64,000 bases of DNA from contig BCIT01000019.1 of NCBI GenBank assembly GCA_001600035.1, positions 186,001 to 250,000 of the forward strand. The letters run 5' to 3'. Positions 45,507 through 56,910 of this stretch are shown here, piece by piece. The notes beneath the pieces are model-generated. The model was not told the DNA's origin, ran no database searches, and was given only the letters and a program-made list of their open reading frames with translations. A program made the translations under genes and the position numbers. The DNA comes from Holtermanniella nyarrowii (lineage: Eukaryota; Basidiomycota; Tremellomycetes; Holtermanniales). How positions within the stretch are numbered: position 1 is the stretch's first letter; each line of letters opens with the position of its first letter.

Positions 45507-47070
45507 TCAAGAAGACTTCCTGTCGTTTCTTGGAGCCCTCATCGTACCGTCATGGTCCAATTCCGCCACGATCGGACCAAGAAAGGTTAGCACACGCCAC
45601 ATGACAGATCTCGTGAAGCTCACGGGCTGGGAACCAATCTCAAGTCCCTTGTAGTCCTCCGAGATCCCATCAGGCATGAACATGTCTCTTGCTTCACCAT
45701 GCGGCGACTGAACATCAGCACAGTTGCTCTTCGCGTGGGGCGCAACTTGATAGCTTACATTGGTCCCGACACCGTTGTGCTCGTGCTGGGAGCTGCCGAG
45801 GTTGGTCACAGCTGGCTTGGTACCTTGAGGCCAATGATGCATTGATGTGCCGTCAAGGATTGAACGGACTTTGCCTCGGCTCTCTCATCAGCTGTTTCTT
45901 CGCAAGCATGTCGCACAACGTACGCGAGAAGATGGCCCGTGACGGCGATATGATAAAAGTTGGCTACTCGTCAGTTCCGCATCTTTGAAATTGCAAAGAG
46001 TCACTGACCGCCAAGAGGGAAGAGCACGAGGCCGAGCTTTGCATACCCGCCAAGTACGAGACCAGCGGTCAAGACTGCGCAGAGAAAGGGAGGCAGCATC
46101 GCTTCGGTGATAGTCAGCATCAGTTTCTTGATGGCTACTTGCGTATTCGAGAAGGTTGATTTAGTCTTGATGAGGCAGTATAGCAGAATGCCAGTGATAG
46201 TGACTATTCGTCAGTCACCCGACCGCTGACGCGCAGAGTGATCTCACCATCAGTCGCTGAGTTGTCAGTTGTTGTGTCTCACTTTGTCTGAGCGGCTCAC
46301 CAAGCGTCATTACCATCCAAACAATCCCAAAAGGCATCGAGCGGATGAGATGATTATAGAGCTCTGGACCGAATTGCGTATCGTATTCGATCTTTGTAGT
46401 CTGCCCGTTGATCCTCGGCAGTTCGAACGCAACGACACAGTTGCTGATTATCAGCGACAGCCTAAATTGCATGGATGACTCACGCTAGACTGGCGCCAAA
46501 AGTGGCGATCGACATGGAACAGCAAACAGCCAAGACGCTCTTCTTGCGGCCGCTCAGGAGGTATGCGCGATGCGAGAAGAAGAGTTGTGTGATGTGCTGA
46601 ACGTCCGCCACGACGAAAAGAGCACCTGCACTGATTCGCTGAGACTGTCAGCGATTAAATGAGTGAGAAAACGGACCGATGTCCACCAATGACTTGCGGC
46701 CATTGATGGCGCATGGATGACATGGGCTGTCCCGCTCGTGACTAGGATCATGATCACGATGACGTGCAATAGCATGAGCATGACTAGCCCACGGAACATG
46801 AGTGGATCGTTCGGGTAGGCCTGCAAGTAGCGAAGGGACTGCTGTCAGCATTCTTTTCGGTTGTTAGACTCACCAATGTAAATCCAACCCCTGTGAGTAT
46901 GCTCAACAGGACAGAAGTCACTACTCCTATGACTGCCACTTCTCCCAAACTCTCCTGTCATCTGTCAGACCCCACGTCGAACACCAGAAAGCACTCACAT
47001 CACGCACGAGCAAGATCATGGCGCTCACATACGTCTCAACCGGTCCCAGCAACTCTGAATGATAGAACAT
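45507..47070 (-). CDS. multi-pass membrane protein, DUF6534-like
   Basis: DUF6534 proteins are seven-helix membrane proteins expanded in basidiomycetes, with unknown function. The minus-strand exons give MFYHSELLGPVETYVSAMIL, VGVVTSVLLSILTGVGFTL preceded by a short hydrophilic loop, the family-like SLRYLQAYPNDPLMFRGLV, a further helix LHVIVIMILVTSGTAHVI, a block matching QLFFSHRAYLLSGRKKSVLA, and later helices (VTITGILLYCLI; MLPPFLCAVLTAGLVLGGYA). A hydrophilic tail of about 100 residues (from RSILDGTSMHHWPQGTKP) ends at 45507. Exon joins in the middle are approximate. The family call rests on topology and the YPND-type block. Confidence 0.65.
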
Positions 47071-47611
47071 GATCTCAGTAAAAGACAAGTCCCGAACATC
47101 AGTGTCTCTGACTGATCTTATAAGTACCCAAAAGCTACATCAATTCTTCGCCACGACGAAACGGGGTTCAGCCGGCGATCAGTCAAAGCTCCAGAAAATG
47201 ATCGATTGAACCTTGCTGAAAACGGTCAGGGGCTGTCAAGGGCGTGCTGTGGTTGGTGGAGACGTGCCCCTGTCAAGAGTGATCGTATGGAAACCCTGAT
47301 TAGATCTGCGAATTCATTAGCCCCTCGAGGTTTGAATATCACATGGCGCTGGACAGGGGATACCATAATCAACGGACGGTCAGTGATCACCCCTATCAAT
47401 CGACGGGACTGGGAGGCGTATTGCTCGGCCTGGATCGATCTGAATCTTCACCAGGCCCGTCTGGTTTATGTGACATGATATGTGACTTGACTTTGTGGAT
47501 GTACGTCGTAGGATGTAGGAATGACGAGAACGAGATAGATACCCCTGAGAGTGATCCGCTGCTGACAACGTCGGGCTTCCGATATCTTGAACTCGCTCAT
47601 CAACGACCACA
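47071..47611. promoter_or_regulatory. divergent intergenic region
   Basis: The 541-bp interval lies between divergent starts of the DUF6534-like gene and TMA64. No TATA box or repeat was recognised. Confidence 0.4.
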
Positions 47612-49720
47612 ATGTTCAAGAAACCGCCCGCAAACGTCTCAAACTCGACGCCTCTGAGACAAAGTGACAGGCGCAAAGTCCTAGCAGCAATCTTGGAGCT
47701 GTACCCTGAAATCGTCAGGGGTCTGGATGAAACAGATGCGAAGAATATTGCGAAAGCTTTGGTCCCAGAGGGGTTGCGGAGTGGAGGCATGGAGACCAAT
47801 AGTGGTGTGCAAGGGGTGAGCTTGAATGTGGTGCTGATGTGGTGCTGAGGATAGACCATTCTGTCGAGTCCGGAAGGGAATCCACTGTGGGTGACGCTAG
47901 GTCGAGGTAGCAAGGAGTACGTTCCAACAGGTATGCTCGGCTCTCTTTCGTGGCTAATTGCAAGTCTACACTCTGGCTTCAGCATTTTCACAATCACGAC
48001 GTATCCTGCCAATAATCCCTTTGCATTCACCAATCCCACCGCCCGTACTCGGCGGAGCAGCATTGTTCATTCCAGCAGTCAAACATCTTCAAGCACCCTA
48101 CTTCTTACCAGACGTCCCTCTAGGTGGTCTAGTCACGTTTATCGAGGCCGAAGATGGACCTGAGGATCCAAAGACACCCGGAAGAGGGCGGATCGTCGGC
48201 GTGGGCAGAGTGGCCGCGACCTCGGGGACCAAAGGCGCATGGGAGCACTGGGCGAAACCTGACGCGAAAGGCAGGGAAAACTTGGAGATGGCTGGCAAGT
48301 TTTGTGATGTACTGAATATCGTTGGCGACAGGTGGGTGTCAAGGTTTTGTGCGCGTCTGACACACAGTCTGTGGAGCATGGGCTCAGCGGTCGACATGCC
48401 AATGATCGACATTCCGATTCCTTCACCCGCAATCCGCTCATTACCTGCCAAACTAGCGAGCACAATCTCGGCACCTGTTGAAGAGATGGCAGGGCTACAA
48501 GTCGAGGAAAATACAACAGTGAAAGAGCCATCAAAGTCATCTGGAGTGACTTTTGATCCATCCGATGTCTCAACACTGCTATCTTCCGCGCTGCTCCAAG
48601 GACTGGCCCAATTGGCTCCTTCAGCATTCCCGATGCCTGCTTCGCTGCTCTATTCTGCACATGTCCTGCCGAATCGACCAGCTTATATCCCGGCTGAGAA
48701 GCGAGAAGACGTCGTGATTGCGAAAAGCGGCTGGAAAAAGTTGGCGAAATGGATGAAGGAGGCTTCCAAGGATGGTCTTGTCAAGATCAAGGAGACAAAG
48801 GATGGTGGTGTGACTGTCAACAGGTGCGATAGGCTGCGAAAGCAGAGCTGATGATAGCTTTGATCCCAAGCATCCTTCTTTGCTAAATCATGAGAGTTTT
48901 GTGACTGTTACAATGGAGGAAACAAAGGCGGCCAGAAAGGCGGCGCGAGAGGCTGCAGAAGCGGGTGAGACTTCGGCAAATGGTCCAGGTAGTAAACCTG
49001 CGTTCGAGATCGAGGAGTTTTGGAAACCTTCGGGTCCTGCAATCAGTTTCTGGGAGGCTTGCGGCGCAGAGTGTGTAGTTGGGGACTTTTTCTTGTACTG
49101 ACGCCAGGCATACAACTCTGTACAAACCTCAGTTCTTGGTAGCCGCGTTCACCAACTATGTCACCAAGAACAACCTCGTCGCTCCCAATGATCATCGTCA
49201 GATTGTCCTGGATGCGGAGCTTGGTCGTGCGATGGGTGTCAAGAAGCCGGAGCCGAGACAAACGATGGCTCGAGATGAAATTCTTGGAAAACTGCGCGCA
49301 AACGTAGCTTGGAGTGTGTCCATCAACGGGACTGTTAGGTTTGTATAATTCTATGTCGATCACGCTGACGTTGCAGAAAGGGCGCTTTGAACCCAATCAC
49401 GATGACAGTCAAGACGCGCCAAGGACGCAAGACTATTACCCATGTGCACGGGTTCGAGACGTTCGGAATTAACGCGGATGATCTCGCTGAAGAGCTGAGA
49501 AAAGTTTGCGCTGGAAGTTCGTCGAGTGAGTTTGTTACGGTGTACAGGCGGGATGTTAAGTTCAGCCCAACCTTTATCTGGATCATCGCCAAAGTTGCAG
49601 CTGAACGAGGTGCTGGTTCAGGGCTCTCAGGTGAAGGCGACCACGGAGGTGCTTCTTGCTCGGGGCGTGCCGAAAAGGTGGATCAGAGAAGGAGATGACT
49701 CCAAGAAGAGCAAGAAGTGA
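47612..49720 (+). CDS. TMA64: eIF2D/Tma64 (ligatin) translation factor
   Basis: eIF2D can deliver initiator tRNA independently of GTP and helps recycle post-termination 40S subunits. Exons join in frame to roughly 600 residues with the family layout. The N-terminal DUF1947/PUA part is MFKKPPANVSNSTPLRQSDR, DPLWVTLGRGSKEYVPTVYT, VLGGAALFIPAVKHL. A middle region includes WKKLAKWMKEASKDGLVKIK and a SWIB/MDM2-like segment FLV..FTNYVTKNNLVAPNDH. The C-terminal SUI1 domain is GALNPITMTVKTRQGRKTIT, HVHGFETFGINADDLAEEL, ending GVPKRWIREGDDSKKSKK. The stop at 49720 lies inside the 3' end of an antisense transporter gene. Confidence 0.93.
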
Positions 49721-51068
49721 GTGGGGAAACGAAGCTTGATCTTGTTGGTGATCCAGATGGAAAGAATGAGGAAGATAATCTGGATAGCACCAGTGGGCAT
49801 TTGCACTGTAATGTCAATGGGATCCAAGTGGCTGCCAAAGACTCACTGAGAATGGCGTTGAAGCTGGAGAATCCGAAACTTGGTGACGTCAGCATGCCAT
49901 TACGCGTTTCAAACCCGACGGGTGAAGGAAAGGGATTTTTGAGACCAAGATGACTCAATAGACCACACGCTGACTGACCCCTTCGTTATAATGCCGCCAA
50001 ACGCTCCGAATCCGCCCGAGGGAGTAGCACAGCAGAGGTACATGAGAGCCCAACCGTAAGTCTTGGGGTCGCAAAAGCATTCCCGGCACTGATCCCACTT
50101 CCAGACGTTGTTGGATGTACCGGTGTTGTTGGCACGCAGGCGTTCGATTGCAATGTAGCGGTCGTCACCCTTGCTGAGGAACTTTGCCTTCTCAGGGGAG
50201 TTGGGCAGCAGATACCAAATGAGGGGGCAAGCGCCGAGGGTAATTGCCCCCATGAAGATAAAGATCACCTGGTAAGCGTGCAGGCTGGTGTTGATATGCC
50301 CGACACCGTAGGATAGGAGAGGGCCGAAGATGGCTGCGCAGGAATTGGCGATTTGCCAGGCGACAGTGCGGTACGATTGCTCGCGACGTGACCACCACAT
50401 TTGAGTAATCATGACGAAGGACGGGAGGATGGTGGCCTCGAAAGCGCCAAGGAAGAAGCGGGCGGTTACTGTACGTCAGTAGAGGTCGTCAGGTGCATGA
50501 ACTTACCAAGACCAGCAAAGTTGTGAGCGGCCGCTGTGCATGCGGTGACAATACCCCATGAAATCATGTTGAACATGACCCAGTACTTGACAGGCAGCAC
50601 GACCAGGGCGTAGGAAGACAGAGGTTGCAAAATCAACTGCGCCACGTACACAATCGAAGAGACTGCCAAGTTAATTGATGAGCTGTGCGGCTCTGGCCGG
50701 TACTTACGCCAGGGGTACTCTTGCTTCTTCAAATGGGTAGCCTCGCGAAGATCAAAGACTGCTGCGTACGAGACTGAGGACTTGTCAAGCTGTTGAATGA
50801 CTTGGCTGATCAGGATACGCCTTTCCATCTTAGACTTACAATACGTGATACACATCGGCAAGCAGACCCATAGATCAATGCGACGAAGCAGGCTACGCTC
50901 TTCCGCAATGGTCCAAGTCACTTTGTCAGCTTGGGCTAGGATGTTTGCAGCCTCAGTGCCTCCTGCCTTGCCGGGCTGGCGCTCTGCGTAGTTGACATCC
51001 TCAAAGTGCTCGGGGTTCTCGAGCTTCTTCTCGTCAAAGGTTGGTGAATGAGGTTGTTGGCGCGACAT
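49627..51068 (-). CDS. DAL5-type MFS anion permease, C-terminally shortened
   Basis: This family (allantoate, nicotinate and related anions) normally has 12 helices and about 500 residues. Exons give MSRQQPHSPTFDEKKLENPE, WTIAEERSLLRRIDLWVCLP, QQLDKSSVSYAAVFDLREAT, RFFLGAFEATILPSFVMITQ, WWSRREQSYRTVAWQIANSC, YGVGHINTSLHAYQVIFIFM and LPNSPEKAKFLS, all typical. After helix 8 (IQIIFLILSIWITNKIKLRF) the frame continues about 30 non-family residues and stops at 49627, within antisense TMA64 coding sequence. The product is about 380 residues, so helices 9-12 are missing. This is a host transporter gene with a lost 3' end; whether it is functional is doubtful. Confidence 0.8.
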
Positions 51069-51989
51069 TGGGGAAGATGGGGCCTGATGAGACTCCGCTG
51101 CGGAGACCCTTGCATCTTAAAGACTTGGATTCATGGCTAAATTACTGCCGAGCGGTGTAATGCTAGAGCGACTCGGACATCAGCATGCGTTTAAAGATGC
51201 AGCATGCGATGGCGGTAGCCGACGGCCCGGATGTTGAAGGTGCTCCTAGTTGCGACGCCAAGCCATCATCTGATATCGGACGTGGTCTATTTCCGAGTAA
51301 GCCCCCAACAGGAGTTGATGTTCTGGCTGAAGTCTAAAAGGATGGCATTTCGGACATTTTTACCAATGGACTCTATGAGAATTCATGTCCAAAACATTCT
51401 GTCACTTTGTCAATGCCCCTGGATCGAGCAGCGGTGTTGCATCGGAGGTATACCAAGCTACGCCATGCAGATTGCGCGAGCGCATTCAGGCACCTCATTT
51501 AGCACTTGCGGGCCGGTGATACGTCCGCCTACTTTTCAGGGTTTCACCTTATAGACGGAGCGACTTTCAGCGAGCACCGAGATGGCAGAGGTGGCATGGC
51601 GGTGTGGCGGTACAGATGGGACACGTCGGTACATTGTTCAGGCAGCGGCAGCCGGCTCGCTGCAATGTGCGCTGCACCAGATGCAAAGTTTCTTACTCGC
51701 GCTCGGCGCTTGCGCCGCCTCGGGTGGCAAAAGTGGCAAAAGTGCCAGCCCGATCAGTGGCATATTTTCCATCAATTATTCAGTGGTCGCCCGTGCTGAG
51801 AGCTGAGATGAGGAAGATGGAGCCCCTTGATTGCTATATGTAACTGCTACCAGTGTATCGACCCTTGTAAGAGCGACCAGGCGATCCTGAGCATACTAAC
51901 CTCTGCGGTAAATATCGGCAATGGTCCGCCAACAGATGCGGCTGAGTCAAGAAGCCGCGGCATCTTCGTCGGAGAAAGCACATGCATAA
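51069..51989. other. intergenic, nothing recognised
   Basis: The 921-bp interval lies upstream of the DAL5-like gene. The 10-mer GCAGCATGCG near 51199 is nearly repeated by CAGCATGCG at 51182. Overlapping plus-strand frames at 51506-51843 have no domain-like content. Confidence 0.45.
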
Positions 51990-53701
51990 CTACAAGAACC
52001 TCCTCGCATACTCTCCAAGCATCAGACAAGCCATAGCCTGACCATACGGCATGCTCGTAAGCGCAACGTCCTTGTATCCCTGCAGATCCGCAAAGACGGG
52101 CGTTCCAAAGCTGACGTCTTTGAGTTCGCCGTTATTTTGAATCCTCTCCACAATGCCCTTAACAGCGGCATATGCCACTTGCTCATAGTGCTCGCCAGTG
52201 ATGTACTTTTTGCGCAGGGCAGCTAGGATGCCGAATGCGAAGCCGGCTGTGGCGGAGGATTCGAGGTAGCTTGACGGGCTAAAGTCAGCTTCAGAGTCGA
52301 GTTTTGACTTACTCGTCGATCAAGGTATGCCACAGACCAGAGTCCTTGTCCTGATACTTAACAAGAGCATCAATCTGGGCTTTCAAGGTCGACAAAAGGT
52401 ATTCGCGCACGGGGTCGCCCTGCGGTAGGTGTGCCTCGGTGAAAGTCGATGGTGAGGCCGCTAGCGAAGAGTCTGATAGAAGTGAAATGAACTCGGGAAT
52501 AAAGATGGTGACCCTACATGTAAGCTTTGAAATATAAGGGCTGTCTGCGCTCACCAAGAGTTGCCGCGAGCCCACAGCGCTTCGGCGTACTGATAATGTC
52601 AGATCGTAGCCTCATCTTCCATCTGCACTAACGTTGTGTCGTCCATCAAAGGTCCAACCGTGGTACCACAAGCCACTCTTGCGATCCGCAAGGTACCTGT
52701 CAAGTTAGCAGGCTTCGGAGGGCGTGCGAGGACTTACTTGATGTGCACAAGAACTTGTCGCTTGGCTTCTTGCACGTAATGCGGTCGGTTGAGGACGATG
52801 CCAATCTTTGCTAGAGGTAATACGGTCCTTCAGATGTCAGTCATCGAAACACCGCGAGGTACTCACATCATCAAGGTGTCATCCCAGAGCTGTCCAAGAT
52901 GGTCAGAAACAAATGTCGTGTGCGCGAAACCGCCCTCTTCGTTTCTAGCGGCTCAATACGATGACGAGCAGGCTCAAAACGCCACGCACCTTGGCAAGTC
53001 GTTCATGGCCCACTCTCCCCAGCTATCAAGGTACGGTAGATAGCTTCGTTCGCCAGTGATTTCATACAACGAGGCTAGCGTAAGGAAAGCTGCCATTGTG
53101 TTGACATTCTGAGCTTGTAAGCTATCTCTTTGAGACAAGGACTTACCTTTGATGGTGTGCCAAGCTTGAACTGGGCTGTAAACCAGTCTGTCATGATCTT
53201 GAGCATCTCGGGGTCGCCCGTCGTCTGGTAGGACTGTCACTGTCAGCCTTTAGATTTCTAGGTCTGTTATCGACTCACCCGTAGAATACCTGCAACAATC
53301 AGAACATGCTACCTGTCACATTTGCAACGTACCATAGAGGCCGACTCTGCCATAATCAGCTCAATTATCAATGCCTTTTTCATGCACTCACCCTTGCGTC
53401 CATTCCCAGCCTTTGCTCCAAGACTTGGTGTCCACGCTCTTGTTTCCGGGCAGATGCAGCAAGAACTCGCCTGTCGGTTAGTGCACTGCTTTCCTCATCA
53501 CACGTCCGACTTGCCTGTTGTATCCTCGATACTTGTAACGTTATCGATCAGACGCTTGATCAAGTCGGCGCTCTCGTCTTTGGTCGGCAAACCAAGCGAG
53601 TCGATTGCCAGAGCCTTCATCCATGTTGACGATGCGCCGGTAAAGGTCGTGTGCTTCATGCCAAATTCGGCTTCATGATATTGTGGTACTCCTCCGTTCA
53701 T
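51990..53701 (-). CDS. GH105/GH88-like unsaturated glucuronyl hydrolase
   Basis: GH105 enzymes remove the unsaturated uronic residue left by pectate or rhamnogalacturonan lyases. Many small exons join to a (alpha/alpha)6-barrel-like sequence of about 390 residues: STWMKALAIDSLGLPTKDES, SWGKGWEWTQG, NVNTMAAFLTLASLYEITGE, YLPYLDSWGEWAMNDLPR, SGLWYHGWTFDGRHN, AEALWARGNSWV, SGLWHTLIDE, SSYLESSATAGFAFGI and TSMPYGQAMACLMLGEYARR. The start at 53701 (MNGGVPQYHEAEFGMKH) has no signal peptide, as in intracellular members. Several exon boundaries are approximate. Its substrate could be any unsaturated uronide. Confidence 0.85.
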
Positions 53702-53917
53702 TGCGATGCTGGTGTTTGAATGAGATTGTTGCAGATTATGCTTTCCTCTGACTTTCTTGCATCTTGCCCGACGGCTGATGTATGCGGGGCACTGCACGGT
53801 GTAACGACGGAGCGAGTCGGGCCGGACTAGCGTCGCGATGGATATACAGACGCTACTAGCGCTAGCAATTCACATCAGGACGCGTTCGACTCGCAAGCTA
53901 AGCTTCTTTTGCGTCAT

Positions 53918-53990
53918 CATGCTCATCCAACAGGTCTCTCTCGTGTTCAAGGAGATCATCATCGTAGGAGTCTCAGACTGGCGTCAGCAA
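53918..53990 (-). repeat. left arm of a second inverted duplication
   Basis: The arm matches the reverse complement of 54115-54188 almost end to end, with scattered changes and a one-base length difference near 53966. Read on the minus strand it encodes a peptide like that of the partner (DLLEHERDLLDEHD) but in a broken frame. Confidence 0.8.
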
Positions 53991-54114
53991 TGATCAATTT
54001 GGTTCTGATTACCTGCAGTGTTCATGAAGCGACTGCAACGTGCCTGCAATTCCAAGGCCCTCCTGCGTTGACTAGCCAAGGTCTCAGGTCTGGGAGGGTT
54101 CGACTTCGTGGAGC

Positions 54115-54188
54115 TTGCTAACGCCAGTCTGAGACTCCTGATGTTAATGATCTCCTTGAACACGAAAGAGACATGTCGGATGAGCATG
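54115..54188 (+). repeat. right arm of the second inverted duplication
   Basis: This is the partner of 53918-53990, separated by 124 bp. On the plus strand it encodes SETPDVNDLLEHERDMSDEH within a longer open frame, so it may be the parental copy. Confidence 0.8.
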
Positions 54189-54316
54189 AAGCACTGCTCT
54201 GGGCTATCCGCGCTTCGAAATCGCTTGTAGACTCAAATTGGGACTCTTGGCGAAGATTCATCGGAGCTGACAAGCAGGGGAGGAGCGCACGCGCAGGGTA
54301 CTGTAAGTGGTGCTGA
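54128..54316 (+). CDS. possible exon of an unrecognised small gene
   Basis: After a CTAACGCCAG acceptor the frame is open for 62 codons to a TGA. It begins SETPDVNDLLEHERDMSDEH, continues EALLWAIRASKSLVDSNWDS and WRRFIGADKQGRSARAGYCK. A short upstream exon (ATATCLQFQGPPALTSQGLR) could join through a GTCTGG...CAG intron, but no start codon is convincing. It is charged, helical and unrecognised. It could also be a gene fragment left by a rearrangement. Confidence 0.3.
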   Translation, partial: SETPDVNDLLEHERDMSDEHEALLWAIRASKSLVDSNWDSWRRFIGADKQGRSARAGYCKWC

Positions 54317-54818
54317 GAGTGCCGTTGACACGTAGGCGCAAGGGGGGCTCGACAGCACGGAAGTTGTTGACATGCAGTGTTCAAGGCTTGAACCCGTTCG
54401 TCGTTCACGTTCGATGGCTTCGACGTGTTTCTTCCGCTCGCATTGACCTGCATCTTGTAGGTATAAGGACATACTTGATCTTCGTGGCTTGGCCACTGGT
54501 AAGGCTTTGTGCAGAGCTGGGTAGGCTGGACGCCGCCAGTGGCCGTTGGATTGCTGAACGTGGGCCGTCCACAAGCCTGCGAATTATGTGTCAGACGATG
54601 CCAAAGACCACGACGGTGCCCCGCCCAACAGGATCATTAAACTTGAAAGGCGAGCAATTGCATATGATAAGTCAGCTTTGACGTCCAAGCAGCTGTTCAT
54701 ATCACACTAGTACTCAGCTGCAGGTAAAGAAATGCACCCGACTCTGCACGTGCCTCCACGTACGCGCGTGAACCTCGACGTTATTCCATTGTCTCCTTTA
54801 TCAAAAGCTTATACTATC

Positions 54819-56591
54819 ATGAGTATTCTTCAGAATGGCTCGCAGGCATGGCAGACCCTCATGGCCAAGCTTTACGCAGCTGTAGATCCCGCTGGTGGGC
54901 TCGACTACAAGCTTTTCGTCATTGCAACGAGCTGGATCGTAACCGGTTTCGAAACGCACTTGGCGTGAGTCCTTGACGCCACGACTTTCTTGTATCATCA
55001 CTGACAAGCAGTCGCCGTCAAGTACCCATGTATGATCGCAAAGAGCCTCCTGCCGAACTCGCACCGCACATGGACCAAGCGACTTTCAAGAAAAGTCAGG
55101 CTTACGGCCGTGACAAGCTTCGTTACAGTCTCTTCAAGACTGTTTTCGATCAGGTGCTTGGTTGGGGCATGATCAAGGCTGGTCTTTATACTTGGACATG
55201 GGAGAAGGCTGGAGATGCTTTGTGGTTGTTTGGCTTGTCAAGCGAGCGCGTTGTGAGTCGATTTGCTTGATACGCTCGCGCTGATGACAGATCACACGTT
55301 CCGTTGTTTGGGTTATCATGTTGACTGTCATCTCGGCGCTTCCGAGTGTTCCATGGAGCTATTACTACACCTTTGTTGTCGAGGAGGCTCACGGCTTCAA
55401 CAAGCAGACTAAGGAGCTGTTCTTCAATGATCTCCTCAAAGGATGGGGCATCGGCTTGATCGTTGGCGTACCTGTCCTTGCGGGCTTCCTCAAGGTCATC
55501 CAAGTGGGCGGTGACAACTTTGTGCCTTACTTGATGGGCTTCCTGTGAGTGCTTGTTTTTCTTGATTAGACGTGCTGATCCACCAGCGTCTTTATGCAGC
55601 TTTCGCTTCAGATCATCTACCCTACTTTTAGTGAGTTCAGCCAGAGTTGATTGTTGGCTGACATGCAGTTCAACCGCTGTTTAACAAGCTCACGCCGCTC
55701 CCTGCCGGCGACCTTCGTAATCGCGTTGAAGCTCTGGCCGGACAGCTTGGCTTCCCTCTCAAGCACCTCTACGTTATTGACGGCAGCAAGCGCAGCAGTC
55801 ACTCCAATGCGTGAGTGGCCTCTCCTTGAGCTTGCTCACCAGTAGATACTTCTACGGCTTGCCGTGGTCCAAGCACATTGTCATCTACGACACTTTGATC
55901 GAGAAGAGCAAACCTGAAGAAGTCGAGGCTGTCCTGGGTACGCTTGACTGCATGATGGCGCTGACACACAGGTCATGAACTCGGTCACTGGTACTACTGT
56001 ACGTTGCCATTGTGTACAGCATCTGAGGCTGACTTTTAGCGCACCCAACCAAGCTCCTCCTCATCGCCCAGGCCCACCTGCTTTTCACCTTGTCGCTCTT
56101 CAAACTGTTCATCAACAACAAGGCTCTTTTCGACTCTTTCGGCTTTGATTCCTCTCTCGCAATCACCGGTCCCAACGGTAGCCCTCAGCCAATTGTCATT
56201 GGCTTCATGCTGTTCCAGCTCGTCTCTGGACCACTCGATTCGATCGTCAGCTTCTTCATGCACGCCCAGACGCGCAAGTACGAGTACCAGGCTGGTGAGT
56301 TGCTTTATTGGAGACATATAATCGTGGCTGATACGGACAGACGAATTTGCGATTCAGCTTGGCAAGAAGGCAGAGCTTTGCCAGTCGCTCATCAACCTGC
56401 ACGTTGACAACCTGTCGTCTCCTCACAATGACTGGCTGTGAGTTACTCGATCAAATGGAGATCAAGCTAATGGCAGATACTCCATGTACCACCACTCGCA
56501 CCCGACGCTCCCCGAGCGTCTCCGTCACATGGACGAGTACGCGCCGACAGCGCCGCTCAGGCTCAAGTCGGACGCTAAGAAGGATCTCTAA
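54819..56591 (+). CDS. STE24: CAAX prenyl protease 1, Ste24 (M48)
   Basis: Ste24 is the zinc metalloprotease of ER and inner nuclear membrane that trims prenylated CAAX proteins such as a-factor. About nine exons give roughly 470 residues. In order: YKLFVIATSWIVTGFETHLA; RRQVPMYDRKEPPAELAPHM; ITRSVVWVIMLTVISALPSV; PLFNKLTPLPAGDLRNRVEA; GFPLKHLYVIDGSKRSSHSN; FYGLPWSKHIVIYDTLIE. The zinc motif VLGHELGHWYYSHP spans two introns. The third ligand region is KYEYQADEFAIQLGKK, and the C-terminus reads LYSMYHHSHPTLPERLRHMD. All catalytic residues (HExxH and downstream Glu) are present. Confidence 0.95.
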
Positions 56592-56859
56592 TCTGTGCTT
56601 GATGGGTACAATCGTATGCAGCACTGAATTGCGATTTGGAGCATGCGAGGGCTTTGTCCGAGTAGCTTTGTTCTTCCAAAACTTGTACGGCGACAACTCC
56701 CATATACCGTCTTGTCACTACTGTAGTTGGATCGTCCGAATCGTCGCTCATGCACAGGTGCACCTTCGCTTGCTTGCCGAGAGATAGACTGGCTAAACTG
56801 AATTTGCCTGATCCGGTTGGTAGCATGCTTGTTCAAGCCACTAGAATGCTAATCCGAGC

Positions 56860-56867
56860 TATATAAG
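56860..56867 (+). promoter_or_regulatory. TATA box of the polyamine-oxidase-like gene
   Basis: TATATAAG lies 44 bp upstream of the ATG at 56911, a good core-promoter position and rare in this window. Confidence 0.6.
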
Positions 56868-56910
56868 AGCTTTAAGAGAAAGTTCAGGCAATGCAACTAT
56901 CCCAGTAACC

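Larger units (their letters stand above)
53702..54818. other. long intergenic region with an inverted duplication
   Basis: This 1.1-kb interval lies between the divergent GH105-like and STE24 genes. It holds an imperfect inverted repeat (53918-54188) and one possible exon (54128-54316), described separately. No other signal was recognised. Confidence 0.5.
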
